Origin: Cucumis sativus
Taxonomy: Eukaryota > Streptophyta > Magnoliopsida > Cucurbitales > Cucurbitaceae
Direction: 5' to 3'
Length of the DNA: 64,000 bases
Assembly: GCF_000004075.3 (NCBI RefSeq)
Contig: NC_026657.2
Location: 30,722,408-30,786,407 of the forward strand
The notes below the pieces were generated by a model, which saw only the letters and a list, made by a program, of their open reading frames with translations, had not been told where the DNA came from and made no database searches. This document shows, piece by piece, positions 50,613-63,572 of the stretch (positions are counted from its first letter, which is position 1; each line of letters begins with the position of its first letter). A program made the translations under genes and the position numbers.

Positions 50613-50954
50613 ATGGCCTCAGGCATAGATCCGCTGGAAATCGAAGAAGACGATGACCTCTTCGAGATCGATCTTGAGGCCGTTAACAGCATTATTTCAC
50701 CGCCAAATTTCTCCGATGACACTTGCGGTTTCTTCACAACTGCCGGTGATACCACGCTCCTCGCCAATTGTCTGTTGCCGATTACCGACGTGTCCAGTGC
50801 CGTTCCAGTAGGTGATTCCAACGAATGCGAGATATTTTTGTTTGCGATGCCGTCGGAGCCGACACACCTAGAGAAGGCTCTTCAGTTACCGCTGGGTTTC
50901 GAGCTTCATCGAGCTCTGATTGATTGTTTGGAGATGAAGATAACTAGCCAATGA
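50613..50954 (+). CDS. Small acidic plant protein of unknown function
   Basis: A 113-aa single-exon frame starting at ATG in cacccatggcc; the frame is open further upstream only without an ATG. I do not recognise it. The N-terminus is strongly acidic (LEIEEDDDLFEIDLEAVNSI), the middle is Ser/Thr-rich and includes TTLLANCLLPITDVSSAVPV, and the C-terminal third has LEKALQLPLGFELHRALIDC. There are no membrane segments, signal peptide or zinc-binding pattern. GC content and codon usage contrast clearly with the flanking DNA, and a TATA box is well placed, so it is very probably a real gene. The layout recalls short stress-induced plant proteins, which is only an impression. Confidence 0.75.
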   Translation: MASGIDPLEIEEDDDLFEIDLEAVNSIISPPNFSDDTCGFFTTAGDTTLLANCLLPITDVSSAVPVGDSNECEIFLFAMPSEPTHLEKALQLPLGFELHRALIDCLEMKITSQ

Positions 50955-52801
50955 TTTGAATTAATTTCCTACAAAATTTGAAGTTTGAACTAGATTATTA
51001 ACTGACTTGATCTATGTTTCGTTTTTCTTTATAACTTTGAACTTTATCTTGATGAATTATAGGAGCCTAATGTATGTTTTTAACTTGTTGAATTATGTTA
51101 ATTTCGTATTGATTGTTTGAAACAAAAGTGATTTATCAATACCATTATCCCAAGCTCCCTTTTGAGTAGTAGTGTTGTTATTATTCTTGAACACAGTTTG
51201 GATTGTTAAATAATAAATTTGGGTATGACATTATCACATAATATGTAATTGACCGTTTGCAAACGAAGATATAATTCGTAAATATGAGCCAAATAAGTTC
51301 AATCATAATTGAAAACCACTGCACTTATTTAAGTTAAGCTTAAACTTAAAACTTGAGCCTAGAAATCAAACCTAACTCGAATTAGAACACATCTAAATTA
51401 GATTCTAAATTAATATATTTGTATTGAATTTGGTTTGGATTAATAAAGTAAATAAAGGCATATCCCTTTTAGATAAATGGATCGATCAATTTAACAATTA
51501 TTTAGAAACAAAAATTACAATAATACAAAGCATCAATCCTTGTTTAAAAGGTCAACGAGAGAAACTAAACTCTAATTAAGCTGACATAAGATTCTTTGGC
51601 TACTTAATTATATATATATACTGAAAAATTATCTGTAGTTTCTTTATTGGTTTTAAATATCAGTAGAAAAGAATATTGGAATTTTAGGTTATTTTTTTAT
51701 TTTATTGTTCATAAGTTTTTTTTTTTAATTATATAAAATCAGATCTTTTTTATTTTATATTAACGCATTATTAGTAGCGAAAATGTCTCTGAATGGTTAA
51801 TGTTTAAAGCTTCTTGCACTAAACACTAAATTAATTTATCGTCTTAAAATTTATAATCAAATGTTGCAAGTGTAGAATCCAATTTTAGAGTTTTATTGGA
51901 GAACTTGTTGAAATTAAAAATGACTGATTTAAGTTATGAAAGCTAATAAAATAATGTAAGTGCATTTTTATTTTTAAAAAATTAAATAAGTTTGGTAGAA
52001 AAAATTCAAAGCTTCTTAAAAATATATATCTTAGTTAATTGGGTTAAACTTTGTAAATATATTTTATATAATTTAAAGCTCATTCGACTATATATTTTTG
52101 TTATTTTAACTCATTTTTATTAATAAATTTTATTGTTTCCAAAATGGTGTAGCTCAAACATTTTAGAAAAACAAAAGGTCAAAATTTGTTTAAATAAAAA
52201 TCTAACTATTACATATAACATATGAATGTTGAGAGTGTGTTTAGTTTCTAAATGTTATTTTCAGGTAAATATTTTACAAATTTCATTAAAAATGTCACAA
52301 AATGAAAAAAAGAAATAGTTTGTTAAATAATGATAATGAAGAACAAATTAAAAAAATCAAACCACATAAGAATAAAAAATAGAAACAAAAGAAGTTACCA
52401 AATGGACCATTTCATATATATTTTAATTTGAAACTAAAAACAAACTGTGGTAATAATTGTAAATCATCTCAAACTAAATTCATTAGCACATACAATAAAA
52501 ACTAATTAAAGACACCAAAGAGGAAAAGAAAACGGCGACGTTTCTTCCTTTTTGCATGTCCAAATTATTCTCCCTTCATGCAAATATAGATTATTTTTAT
52601 CTAATATACAAATCTGAGAATTATCTCTAATCTCCCTCCCTTTTCCTTCTATCATCACCATACAAAGTGGTTAATATTGTTAAAGGGAGAGGAAATAGAA
52701 AGACTCAGATTAATATATTAATACTATAGTTTTCTTAATTTTCTTCTAGAATTCAAAATATTTTGGTCCACTGGGATCACTACTGTTGCCAGACGACGGT
52801 T
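50955..52801. other. Intergenic between the small acidic protein gene and TFL1/CEN
   Basis: AT-rich sequence only: the 3' flanks of two convergent genes. No exon or notable repeat beyond homopolymers and a short TA run at about 51610. Confidence 0.6.
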
Positions 52802-55425
52802 TTAACGCCTTCTTGCAGCAGTTTCTCTTTGGGCATTGAAGTAGACGGCAGCGACGGGGAGACCCAGGTCGTTGTCGACCGCGAATGCTCGGGTGTTGAA
52901 ACGCTCCCTTGAAGAGGGTGGATTCACCGATTGTCTTCTCTTCTGTTTGAATAGAACAAAAACAAACCTGTGGATTCCTATGTTTGGCTTTGGAGTCTCG
53001 TAGCTTACTACCTCCCTACCTGTGATTTCATTCAAAAATATTTCTTTCAATATTTAGTAGTTTATAACCGTTAAGATATGTTTAATTTGTGATAGGTTAG
53101 ATGTGGAGAAATTTCAAATTTCAATTCACACAATTGTCCCATTAATCTCTCTTAGTTAATTACAAGTTTAAAACCTTTTATTATTATTGTTGTCTTTTCA
53201 AGTTTAGGCAAGAAATTAAAAGTTACCGAATGTGGCGTCGGTTGTACCAGGAATATCTGTCACGATCCTGCAATTAGAGATTCCATAGTCAAAACCACTT
53301 ATCTTTTCTAACAAGTTTTACATATGTTATCGATTGCAGAAGTTAAATAAAAAAAAAATGAAAACAACTTTTTTTTCTCCAAAAGTGTTTGGGAGAGAAG
53401 ATTTGGTGTTAGAGACGTTAATGAACGAGCGGAGAAAAAAATGGATGCATGACTTCTAATATTCTTGCGGAAAAAATGGACATCTCTATTTGGTAATCTA
53501 TCGTTGTAATGAAAAAATGTGCATAAGGTGAAGATTTGATGGTTTTGATACAATGAATTGAGATGCAAAAATAGAAGGTGTGTGAATGGTTCGAACGTGT
53601 AAGGCCGAGCGGTTTTTTCGCTCATGTGCCCCACATTTGACATAAAGAAGTAGGTCTACATTTTATGAAGTAACCATGCATATCACTAATATAAATATTA
53701 CACATATTAACTCGTTTGTTATTGCAAATTAAAATATATTTTTATTCAAACCCATCTACTTTTTAATTTTTTTTTTTATAGAAATACTATTCTTGACATT
53801 TTAACATATTTAAATTAGTCGATATTATCATTCATGTTTGATATTCTGGTACCCACATATTATAAAATAAACTATTTTAGTGAAAGTAACTCATTGATTT
53901 CATTGATAATTTTGAATTAAAAATTCTTGTCGAAAGGTTGCACATATATGCATGGATAAAAAGATTATTATTATTATTAGCAAAAATGCTAAAATTGAAA
54001 GTTTAGTCCCCACACCTTTGTTTAACTTAAAAAAGAAAATTGCTAAAAGTGTTGACAAATATTTACCCTAAGTTAGGAACTTAAGAGATATCAAATAAGG
54101 AGTCCAATCCAGTGATTATCATGCCCTTAATAATGAATGCAGGAATAATTATACAAAGTAAAGTAAATATTTGTTTTTTTTTTCTTCTACTTTTGAAAAA
54201 AACCCTAAATAAATACTATAGATTATTAAATAATACTTGTAAACAACTATTTAAATAATACTTGTATTTTTTTTCTCTTTATAATTTTATTTTATTTTAT
54301 TAAATGTAAGAGGCAAATCCTTAGATTATTTATTTTCAAATTTTTCTTCCAAAAATTTAAAAAAAAAAAGCCTAAAAATGTATAACGCCAAATAAAAGGC
54401 AAATCAGAACAAAAAAAAAATGTTGTAGGCAAAATGAAAATAAAAGAAAAATATGCAAAATTAGCCAAAATCCAAAATAGAGTAACGACGATGATTTTTG
54501 CATTATTCTTCCTCAAATTCAAAAATTCAAATTTGATTGGATGTTCCAGGTTCAAATTCCAGTACTTTATGTTGTACTCGAACAAAGGTCAAATTAATTT
54601 GGTTGGTTTTATGAAGTCATGTAAATAAATATATGTATATATATATAGCCTTAGAAGGAAAAAAAATAATAAAAGAAATATCATAAACATATATATGTAA
54701 ATGTTTAGTTACCAGTGTAAATGCTCCCTTAAATAAGGGTCACTTGGCCCAGGAACATCTGGGTCAGTCATAATCTGAAAACAAAAAGAAAAAACTAATT
54801 AAATCAAATAATCAAAGTATTAAGAGATATATATAATAATTAAAAATGTAATAAAAACTAAAGAAAAGGTAATTCCAACAAATAATTAAAAATAATATTA
54901 TTTAAAAGTGTCAAATATTAAGTTAAATCACATAATAACTCTTATTAAGGAAAGAAACCCTATGGCAAAATTTCCCCCCTCTTTTTTTAATTTTTTTCTT
55001 TTTAAATTTATTCAACATGCAAGAGTAGAAATTTAAACCTATGAACGATATAATCAATATTTTAAGCAACAAAACTATATATCTTCGAATTTAAAGACCA
55101 CACACAACTCAAAACATGCAGAATAAGATCAGATCCAAGCCTCAGATAAATCATTTTTTGTAATAAGTTTGAGATAAACAAACAAGGAAATGAAGTTAAA
55201 AGAATTACAAACCAGAGTGAAGAAAGATCTCAGGTCACCACCATGGATTTCAGCCCTAGGTTTAGCAGCAACAGCAGAAGGAAAGAACTCATGGCCATTG
55301 AAAACTTGCTTATTATTGCTATAAAAAACACTCATCTTCATGCTTTGTGTGAAGGAATCAAGAACATCACCAATCACTCTACCAACAACAAGAGGTTCTG
55401 AGGACATTGCTGATGATCTTGCCAT
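52802..55425 (-). CDS. TFL1: TERMINAL FLOWER 1/CENTRORADIALIS-type PEBP
   Basis: Four exons, 55425-55213 (213 bp), 54774-54713 (62 bp), 53267-53227 (41 bp) and 53019-52802 (218 bp), give 177 aa; the 62- and 41-bp middle exons are the hallmark of plant FT/TFL1 genes. Signature segments: [33 protein letters not shown] and [15 protein letters not shown]. His89 in EHLHW is the TFL1-type residue (FT has Tyr), so a floral repressor is predicted, binding FD-type bZIPs through 14-3-3 to keep the shoot indeterminate. The C-terminal RRR and segment B look closer to CEN/ATC than to Arabidopsis TFL1. The segment-B position equal to TFL1 Asp144 is Glu (SRERFNT). Intron 2 is 1445 bp. A TATA box (ctataaata) lies about 115 bp upstream of the ATG. 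Confidence 0.95.
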
Positions 55426-55539
55426 TTCTCAAAAAGCACTCAGATTTAGAAAAAGAAAAAAGTTTTTTTTTTTTCTTTCTTTCAAACCCTATTTTTTGCT
55501 TTGTGGTTTATATGGAAGAAGCTCAAGCTTTGGTGTTGG

Positions 55540-55548
55540 TATTTATAG
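55540..55548 (-). promoter_or_regulatory. TATA box of the TFL1/CEN gene
   Basis: Minus-strand actataaatacc, about 115-120 bp before the ATG at 55425. Confidence 0.65.
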
Positions 55549-57191
55549 TGTTTTTGAAAGGTCTCATATAGTAACTATAGATTTGTGCTTACGTGGGTTT
55601 TTTGAAGTGATGGTTTTTCTAGAGGCACTACTTTATAAAAAAAATGAAAAATAAAAAATAAAAAAATAAAAAAAAAGGGTTGCATGAGAAGCCAAGGAAT
55701 AAATAGAAAATATGAAAAAAAAAATAAAAAAATTATCCTCTATTTTTTGTCACATCAAAATAGTTTGTTTTATTAAATTATTTGAGAGATCTCATCCTTC
55801 ACTAAACTAAGGTTAAAAAATGGACCCTTTTGGAACTTGTTCTTGATTGGTTGTAATTATTCATTTTAAAGTATAGAATTATTTGAGTTATTATTATTCT
55901 TTATGTAGGAGAAAAAAAAGTCATGTATATCACTATTGCTATTTCAGCTCACCTAATTTTTTTTTATTCTTCATCGTGTGTGTCCTAAATTTATAATCTT
56001 GTGTTTTATATAATTTCAATAGTTTTTATTCTATAAAAAGTTTTAAATAAAATTTTCAAGTTTTGATATTGTGTTCGTGAATAATTTATTTTATGCTGAA
56101 TATGTGTATTTGAAGCATTTTATATATGTGTGTATTTTTTTTTTAATTATAAAATTATAAATTTAGAGTCTTATTACAGACATAAATTTTAATTTAATAT
56201 CAAATTGGTAAGTGAATTTAAAAGATGTTTTAAGTATTGTCATTGTCATAAACTTTTAGCAAAACTAAAAAATCATCATCTATTAGAGGCAAATTAAGAA
56301 TTTATTAAATTTTCTTAGTTCATAAAACCATTGGACACAAACAATAATTAAAGTAATTTTAGGGACCAAATTTACCATTAATTTTTTTAGAAAAGTGATG
56401 TTTTTAAACAAAGTAAAAATAAAATAAAAAATTGCATTAGATTACCAAAACATTTAGAAAAACTAGACAATAATACTTTATTTTTACATATGACAAATAT
56501 AATTGCTTTTAGATGGTTATAAGAAGTCTATCCGACTTTTAATTTGTTATTTTTGTAATTTAGAAAATTTTAGTGGTATAAACCCTATTATCATAATTTT
56601 TTTTGCTATTATTTTTACAAGTTCCCAAAGTGTTTCAATATATATTATTGAGTATGTCCTTAAGTTACCGAAATCGTTTTCTTTTAAATAATGAATTAAA
56701 GCGATTAGATCAAAATCTTCCAAGAGAAAGAAAAAACCATATTTGTACTATAATCATACTACTTAAAAGAAACTAAATCTTTTTTTGTTCTGTACTTTTA
56801 TCTTTTTACGTTAAAAAATACTCTTAAATTCGGAAAAAAAATTTACTTTTGAAATTTTCAAAACTTATGAGACTCCATATTTAACCACTTGCACCAACGC
56901 TAGATAACAAACAGATTGAAGTCATTTCAATATGTAAGTATGTTATACTTTATTTTCGAGAGGTTATCAAATTTGGTCTAGCTCAACTAAACATTTGTAA
57001 TTCCATTTCCACGGCTCCTAATGGACTTAAAAAAGAATACAAAGAGAACAAGAGTCCAAAAAGTCAAAAGAAAACTTTCATTTTTGGTCACTTTTTTTCC
57101 TTCCAAAATAGCTAAATGTGAGAGAGGGGGGAAGTAAGTAAATTATGTGGAGGTATTCTTTTGGAGCATTAATTCATGAGGAGTTTTAATA

Positions 57192-57194
<3 letters not shown>

Positions 57195-57224
<30 letters not shown>
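57195..57224. repeat. (AT)15 microsatellite
   Basis: An uninterrupted AT run followed by two tattatgta units. Confidence 0.97.
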
Positions 57225-57227
<3 letters not shown>

Positions 57228-57863
57228 GTATATTATGTATATTAAATTAAATTATTTAAAAAATGGCAACTTTTGCAATTAAGGTAGCAAATTGGAGAAA
57301 AATAGTTGAATGGGGAATTTCTTTGGAGAACCTTCCCAATTCATAACTTTCATAAGACACACACAAAGGAACTTGCCAAATTAAGAGATGCTTTGAGGGC
57401 TCAAAGCATAAAGGAACTCCACCAAATACCCTAAGTGCTTAGTGGTCACTTCAATTGCAAAAAAGAGATTCAAATTTTTCCAAGTTTGGCAAATGCCAAT
57501 CAATCTCCCTTCTTTTCCCTATCTAGAAAACTATTCTACCCCACCCTTTTTCTCTTTTTTCAAAAATTTATATTTTGGGGTATCACCACATTATACCCAT
57601 GTTTTGATCTCTTGAGTTACCTTCTTTTGGAAAAAAAAAAAATCTAGGAAACATTTTCTAAAAGAACTATGGTTGTGAATTTTTAACATCCGTAAAGATT
57701 TTATCATGTTTTTAACGAGAGAGTTGTAGTTAAGTTTGAATGATATGATAGACGATACTGAAAGATCAATGTTTTGTTGAGTTTGAATATAACTTGTGAA
57801 GAGAAAATAAGAGTATTCTAGTTTATGTTTGAATAAAGGTAACTCTCTTAAGAAGTAAAAATT

Positions 57864-57985
57864 GCTGTAAATATTTTTAAATATAGAAAAATGTCACCGT
57901 TCATTACTAATATACATGCACTGATGGATGTCTATCAGTAATAGACGATTAAAATTTGCTATATTTGTAAATAGTATTTAAATGA
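57864..57985. repeat. MITE-like element with CTATCAGTAATAG core
   Basis: It begins ttgctgtaaatatttttaa and ends with gctatatttgtaaatagta; the core contains the imperfect palindrome ctatcagtaatagac. Dispersed sequences with such a core are, to my recollection, abundant in cucurbit genomes. Weaker relatives occur at 14410-14480 (gtgtctatcaatcag core). Confidence 0.5.
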
Positions 57986-60336
57986 AACACATGATAGGAC
58001 GTGAAGATTGAAACTATTGACGTCTTTTTGGTTGATGATATACATTTTAACTAGTTAAGTTATGTTCGTGTTATCAAATTGTACCTTTGTTTAATATGTT
58101 ATTTGAGTGTAGATGAGTTATAGTAATCGATAAGTGGGTTGAGAATATTCACATAAAAACACAAAATAAGGGTTTTTTATCCCCAAAAAAAATGCATGAA
58201 TAAAATATGAAAGTGGGAGACATCACACCTACCAAATGAAGGAATGAAGGTATGAAAATGATAACACTTAATTAAAACAATGGGAATGAATTCTAATTTT
58301 ATTTAAGTAGGAGAACCACATATATAATAATATTCATTATCTATAACATGATTAAAATTATTAGCAACCAACAAAAATGAAAAGAAAAAAAATATTCCCA
58401 TTTCTTGTCAAGAAAGTACAAATAATTATACTACAAACTTGAAGTAAAATATTATAATATAATAGCATCTAAATTAAAACAAACTAAGGTTAGTACACTA
58501 ATCCAATAATTTAACTAAGAGATGTATATATTTTAATTTCTAGATTAGTAACCACCCATTTTATGCTATAGTAATTAGTAAAGATATTAATAGTTGAATA
58601 CTAAACCTTTTAATTAATCACACAATTAAAGCTTAATTGAGATTTTCTTTTTAAAGAAATGAATTAAAGAATAATGAAACAATGGTGTAAATAAAATTCA
58701 AATTATGGTAGTCCACTTAAATCGAGAGTTCCAATAAAGTGAAAAATAGACTCGATATTAAGTTTTAATTGTCGTTTATGACCAAGCATGGTAGGCTGTT
58801 CCGGCGTCGAACTTTGGCATGCAAATCTTCTTCAAAAGTTTCTATCTACGGGATTGCTTACCACGACTGTGATGAGTTGGTGTCGTTGTCCTACAATCCG
58901 TTGATGCTATAGTTTGACTCTTGGGTCTACACATTTTTTTATGCAAAGCTTAACACTTGTCAATAAGTTGGTATATGTACGTTGGTTTTTTCTCTTTTAC
59001 ATCTCCAGCCTATGAGAGCAAAGATTATATTAATATCACTAAACTAAACTCCACTTTGGCTCAACCTAGATATTAAGTGTATTAAATAACTATTTTTATA
59101 ACTATGCATAGAACATTAAAGAAAATTATCACTCATATTAACCCTGGGATATGAATACCGTCGTTTTTGTGACTTTCTTTTTTTACAATAATATTTATCA
59201 ATAAATCTGTAAAATTAAAATTTTGATATCAATATTATAACCTATGCTTTTGACTTGAAACAAGAAAACTTTCATTATCAGATAAAATGTCAAACAATTT
59301 TTTTGTATTGAGGAAAAAAATTACGACTAAAAGATCATCTCCACACATAGGTTGTTCAACTCTTAAGTTTAGAAAATTGTTCAAAGAAGCCACTACAATA
59401 TGAATAAATTTTTAATAATAGCAAGATTTAGATTTGATAATTACATGCCTCCATCAATAATGAAAATGTTGACGAAGACAAAAATATTGAAGTCTAAATT
59501 TTATTGAAATATTCATAAAAGTATGAATGCCAACAAATACTTTTAAAAAAATTATATAAACAAAGAAATAGTAAATAAACATTTTATGATTTTTAAACAA
59601 GTTAACCGGTCTACTATTCATATTATATTTGCATTAATGATATTTTATTAATTATACGCAAGGTTTAAAAATATTGATGTGATTGGAAATATAAAGAGGT
59701 TCTATTTTTTTCTAAAATTTGGACGAGGATATTGATAAAACGTAAATTTCGATGAATATTTAAGTACAAATTATAAAAATGAGAAATTTTTAAAAAGATT
59801 ATTTAAAAAATAAACAAACATATCTATTATTTATATTACATTAGTATTTATAATATTTTGGTCTAAATTGAAAATATTATTAGAAATATACGATTATAAG
59901 TTTTACAAGATTTAAAAATATCAATTCATGAAGTCTAGCCTATACAAACATAGCAATATCGACATCTCCCAAAAGTTTAATTACATAGCTAACGAAAGTT
60001 TGTACATGGCCTGGTTTGATCAATGGTTCGGACCTTTCTCTCATGTTTTGCCATGGCAAAACCACAGTCGCTCTTACATTTGAAAGGGAGTAAAAAATTC
60101 CACCATCGTCATCCGCCCCTTCATGCTTCGCGCTAAAAACAAAGAGCTACAAGTTAAAGAAACCACGAGCTCATACCAACCACCCCATGTTCTTTTCGTC
60201 TTTTGCTCAAATAAACTAACATTTTCCTCTTATTTTTTGGCCATTTTGTTTTTTCTTTTGTAGCTCTTTCAATGGCATTCACCAGTGAACAAAATCGGCG
60301 ATACTGTGACTTGGGTCGGAGAAATTTCGACCCACA

Positions 60337-63300
60337 ATGACCGGAGGAGGAAACAGGAAGGTATCGGCGGCATCTGTTAGCGGAGGAGCTCATACGAGGA
60401 TGAAATCAAAGCAGAGCAACTCTTTGCGGCTTTCTCTAGGTGGGTTTTTTCTTCATATTCTCTACTTTTTAAGTTTTTGTCACTGTTTCGGTTTCGTTGC
60501 ATAGCTTTTCATTGTTTATAGAATGTACACTATGGCGTTTGAACATTTTTTTTTCTTTTTTTGTGGGGTTTTGATCTTTTAGACTACTTTTTTATGGCAA
60601 TTTAATGTTATTGGGGTGACATGAATTGGAAGTTGGAACCTCCCCTGATAAGTGTTAAAGAATTGAAATTAATATGATAGTTTAAGCTTTTGTATTTGCT
60701 GGTGATTTAAGATGGTACAAGAATGGGAGATCCTGCCAATTGCAATATTGATATCTAGTTGTGAGCTATAAATTTACAAGCTCATGAACAAAGGGAAGTG
60801 TTGAAGCTATCAAGGATTAAACATTCAAAAAATTTAGAGACATAAGACATATGGGTTACTTCTCTTCTTGCTTATTGTTTTAAAGAATGGTGAATTCAAA
60901 TAGACACCATCTTAATAGACATATTGAAGATTCTACATCGAAAAGATAGAATGACCGCACAATCTTTAAAATATACATGGGATACCTCTCCCATCAATTA
61001 GTTTTTAGAAGTGCTATTTTTTGTGAGCTCAACAAAAAAAAATATAGTTGTAATTGGTAGTGTTAATGGGATATGTTAGAAATTATTTTTGTATGTATTT
61101 CTTAACTTAAAAACTTGGTATTTGAAAGTCAATTAAAAATGTTGAAAAAGTTAATTCAATGATTGTTTGGGAATTGCTCAACATTTTTGTTTTTGAAAAT
61201 TAAACTTAAACGCATTACTTTCACCCATGAGTTTCTTTGTTTTGTTTTCCACTATTTAGAATTGTTTACTTAATCCAATCTAAGTTTTGAATATTTGAAT
61301 ATTTATTTTTTTAAAATTGTTTTTGTTTTTTGAAATTTGACCATGAACTCAAAATATTTTCTTAGTAAAGACGAAAACTATTGTAATAAAATTGTGGGAA
61401 AAGAAGCACACTTTTTAAAAATAAAAGCTAAGAACCAAATGGTTATGAAGCAAAGTTTTTCAAGTGGCTAAGTAGTTCGTTTTTTTCCTTTTTTTTTGTT
61501 GTTAAATTTGCTTATTGTGGAAGTTACCCCAAATTCACCTTGAACCTGACTATTTATTGAGGAAGTTACAATGCAACTTTGAAGATAAGGCCTCTAAAAA
61601 CCTTAAGCAGATAACTTATGGTGGATTTAATCTTCAAAACTTCTTTTCTACGTATTATGTGTAAAACAGTAGTTTGTTTCAGGAGTGTTCAGAAAACTGC
61701 TGTGGCTTCTCCTTTTGGGATTTTCAGCATGGTTCTATCAGTTGATTCAACCTCCTCCTCCCAAGATATGTGGCTCACCTGGTGGCCCTTCCATTACAGC
61801 ACCAAGAATAAAGCTCAGAGATGGAAGGCATTTGGCTTACAAAGAACATGGTGTGCCAAAAGACAAAGCCAAGTACAAAATTGTCTCTGTCCATGGCTTT
61901 GATTCTTGCAGACATGACACTGCAGCTGCCCGAGCCCTTTCTCCGGTTCATTTCGGTGCTTTTTTTTTTCTCCATTTGCATACATTCAAACTTCCATTTT
62001 GAGAACTGATCTGGAGTTTGACTGTGTGGTGCTTTCTCAGGAATTTTTTGAAGGCTTGGGAATCTACATTCTGTCTTTTGATAGACCTGGTTATGGAGAG
62101 AGTGATCCCAACCCGAAGAGGACGGTGAAGAGTGCGGCTATGGACATAGAAGAACTTGCAGACCAATTGGCACTTGGATCCAAATTCTATGTTATTGGAG
62201 GTTCCATGGGTGGGCTAATAGTTTGGAGCTGTCTGAAGTACATTCCAAACAGGTACAATATATGGCATATGCATTTAGCTTAGCTACCTCTATTCAAGTC
62301 CAATGAATAGAACATGATATTGAATGCAGAGTTTTGGATGTTAAATCATCAATCAACCCAAAAGTTTATGCTGATGAGTTACATTATATTTAATTATATT
62401 GATAGTTTAGTACTCTTTTTCCTGTGGGTTTGAACATTCGTTAGATGCTCAGAAAGTGTAAATCAACGTAATTAAAGACAAATGATATTAGTGAGATTCA
62501 TGGGTAGGACCTCTTACTAAGATATTGTACTAAATCACAAATCAACCCCAAAGCTTATGTTGGAGAGTGTAGTAAATGTAATTATTTCAATACTTTAACG
62601 CTTTTATAACTATTTCTTTTCGTGTAAGGTCACATAGTGATTGAGAAAGAATTTGATGTCTCATAATTCCTAATAGGCTGGCGGGAGCAGTACTAATAGC
62701 TCCAGTTATCAACTATTGGTGGTCAGGTCTTCCTGAAAATTTATCTAACGAAGCTTTCAAATGGAAACCATTGCAAGACCAATGGGCTCTAAGTGTCGCA
62801 CACTATACTCCTTGGCTTACATACTGGTGGAACACACGGAAATGGTTTCCTGCTTCAAGTATTATCGCTCACAATCCTGACGTTCTTTCGCCTGCCGACA
62901 AAAATCTCATTCCTAAGCTCTCATTTAGACATGAGTATGCGGTAAGTATTTTGTTTTCTCGTTTGATAATCTCATTATGTTTCTAAAAATAACCCGAGGT
63001 TTCTTTACCATGTGGAGAAACAGAGAGAAAGTTGATATAGAACACTTGATTAGAAAGTTCGAATTGGAACAGAGTCCTTTCGTATTGGTTGTAGTTCTTC
63101 ATACATTTTCTTTTTTGTATGTTGTAAATTCTTTTTCTCCATGAAAGTTCGGTTTCTTCTTAAAGGAAATATGACTCCATCACCTCTCCTTTTTGTCTCG
63201 CCATTACATATCATAATAAAACAATGTACAATCTTCTTGGAAAATGTTTCAGTAACTGCTGAATGCGGTTTGCAGGCTCAGATTAGACAACAAGGTGAAT

Positions 63301-63572
63301 ATGAATCCCTCCATCAGGATCTAAATGTTGGATTCAGCAGCTGGGAGTTCAGTCCTCTGGACCTAAAAAATCCATTCCCTCACAATAATGGGTCAATCCA
63401 CATATGGCAGGGAGACGACGATAGGGTCGTGTCTCCTAAACTGCAACGTTACATCGCCGAAAAGCTCCCATGGATTCGCTACCACGAGGTATCCGGTGCT
63501 GGACACTTGTTCTCTTATGCTGATAAGGTTTATGATTCTGTGATCACTGCTCTTTTACTTGAAGAGAAATGA
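60337..63572 (+). CDS. Membrane-anchored alpha/beta hydrolase
   Basis: Five exons, 60337-60439, 61683-61945, 62041-62252, 62677-62941 and 63276-63572, sum to 1140 bp and 379 aa. The start is the ATG in cacaatgacc; a basic Ser/Gly-rich tail of about 35 residues is followed by one hydrophobic segment, LLWLLLLGFSAWFYQLI, so a single-pass anchor is likely. The fold shows HGFDSCRHD (oxyanion-hole region), LSFDRPGYGESDPNP, the nucleophile elbow GGSMGG with Ser177, an acid in IWQGDDDRVVSP (about 328-330) and His358 in SGAGHLFSYAD, so the triad is complete. A conserved NYWWSGLP...TPWLTYWWN lid region follows the elbow. Related plant proteins are annotated only as alpha/beta hydrolases; the substrate is unknown. 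No neighbour suggests a pathway. Confidence 0.93.

Larger units (their letters stand above)
55549..60336. other. Intergenic upstream of TFL1/CEN and of the hydrolase gene
   Basis: About 4.8 kb, mostly AT-rich: A-rich runs at 55630-55740, a TA microsatellite (57195-57224), a MITE-like element (57864-57985) and a GC-richer unassigned patch (58780-58930). No exon is supported on either strand. Confidence 0.55.

Noticed and set aside
61618..61902. 94-codon plus-strand frame at hydrolase exon 2
   Set aside because: Out of frame with the alpha/beta hydrolase motifs and crosses the acceptor at 61682.
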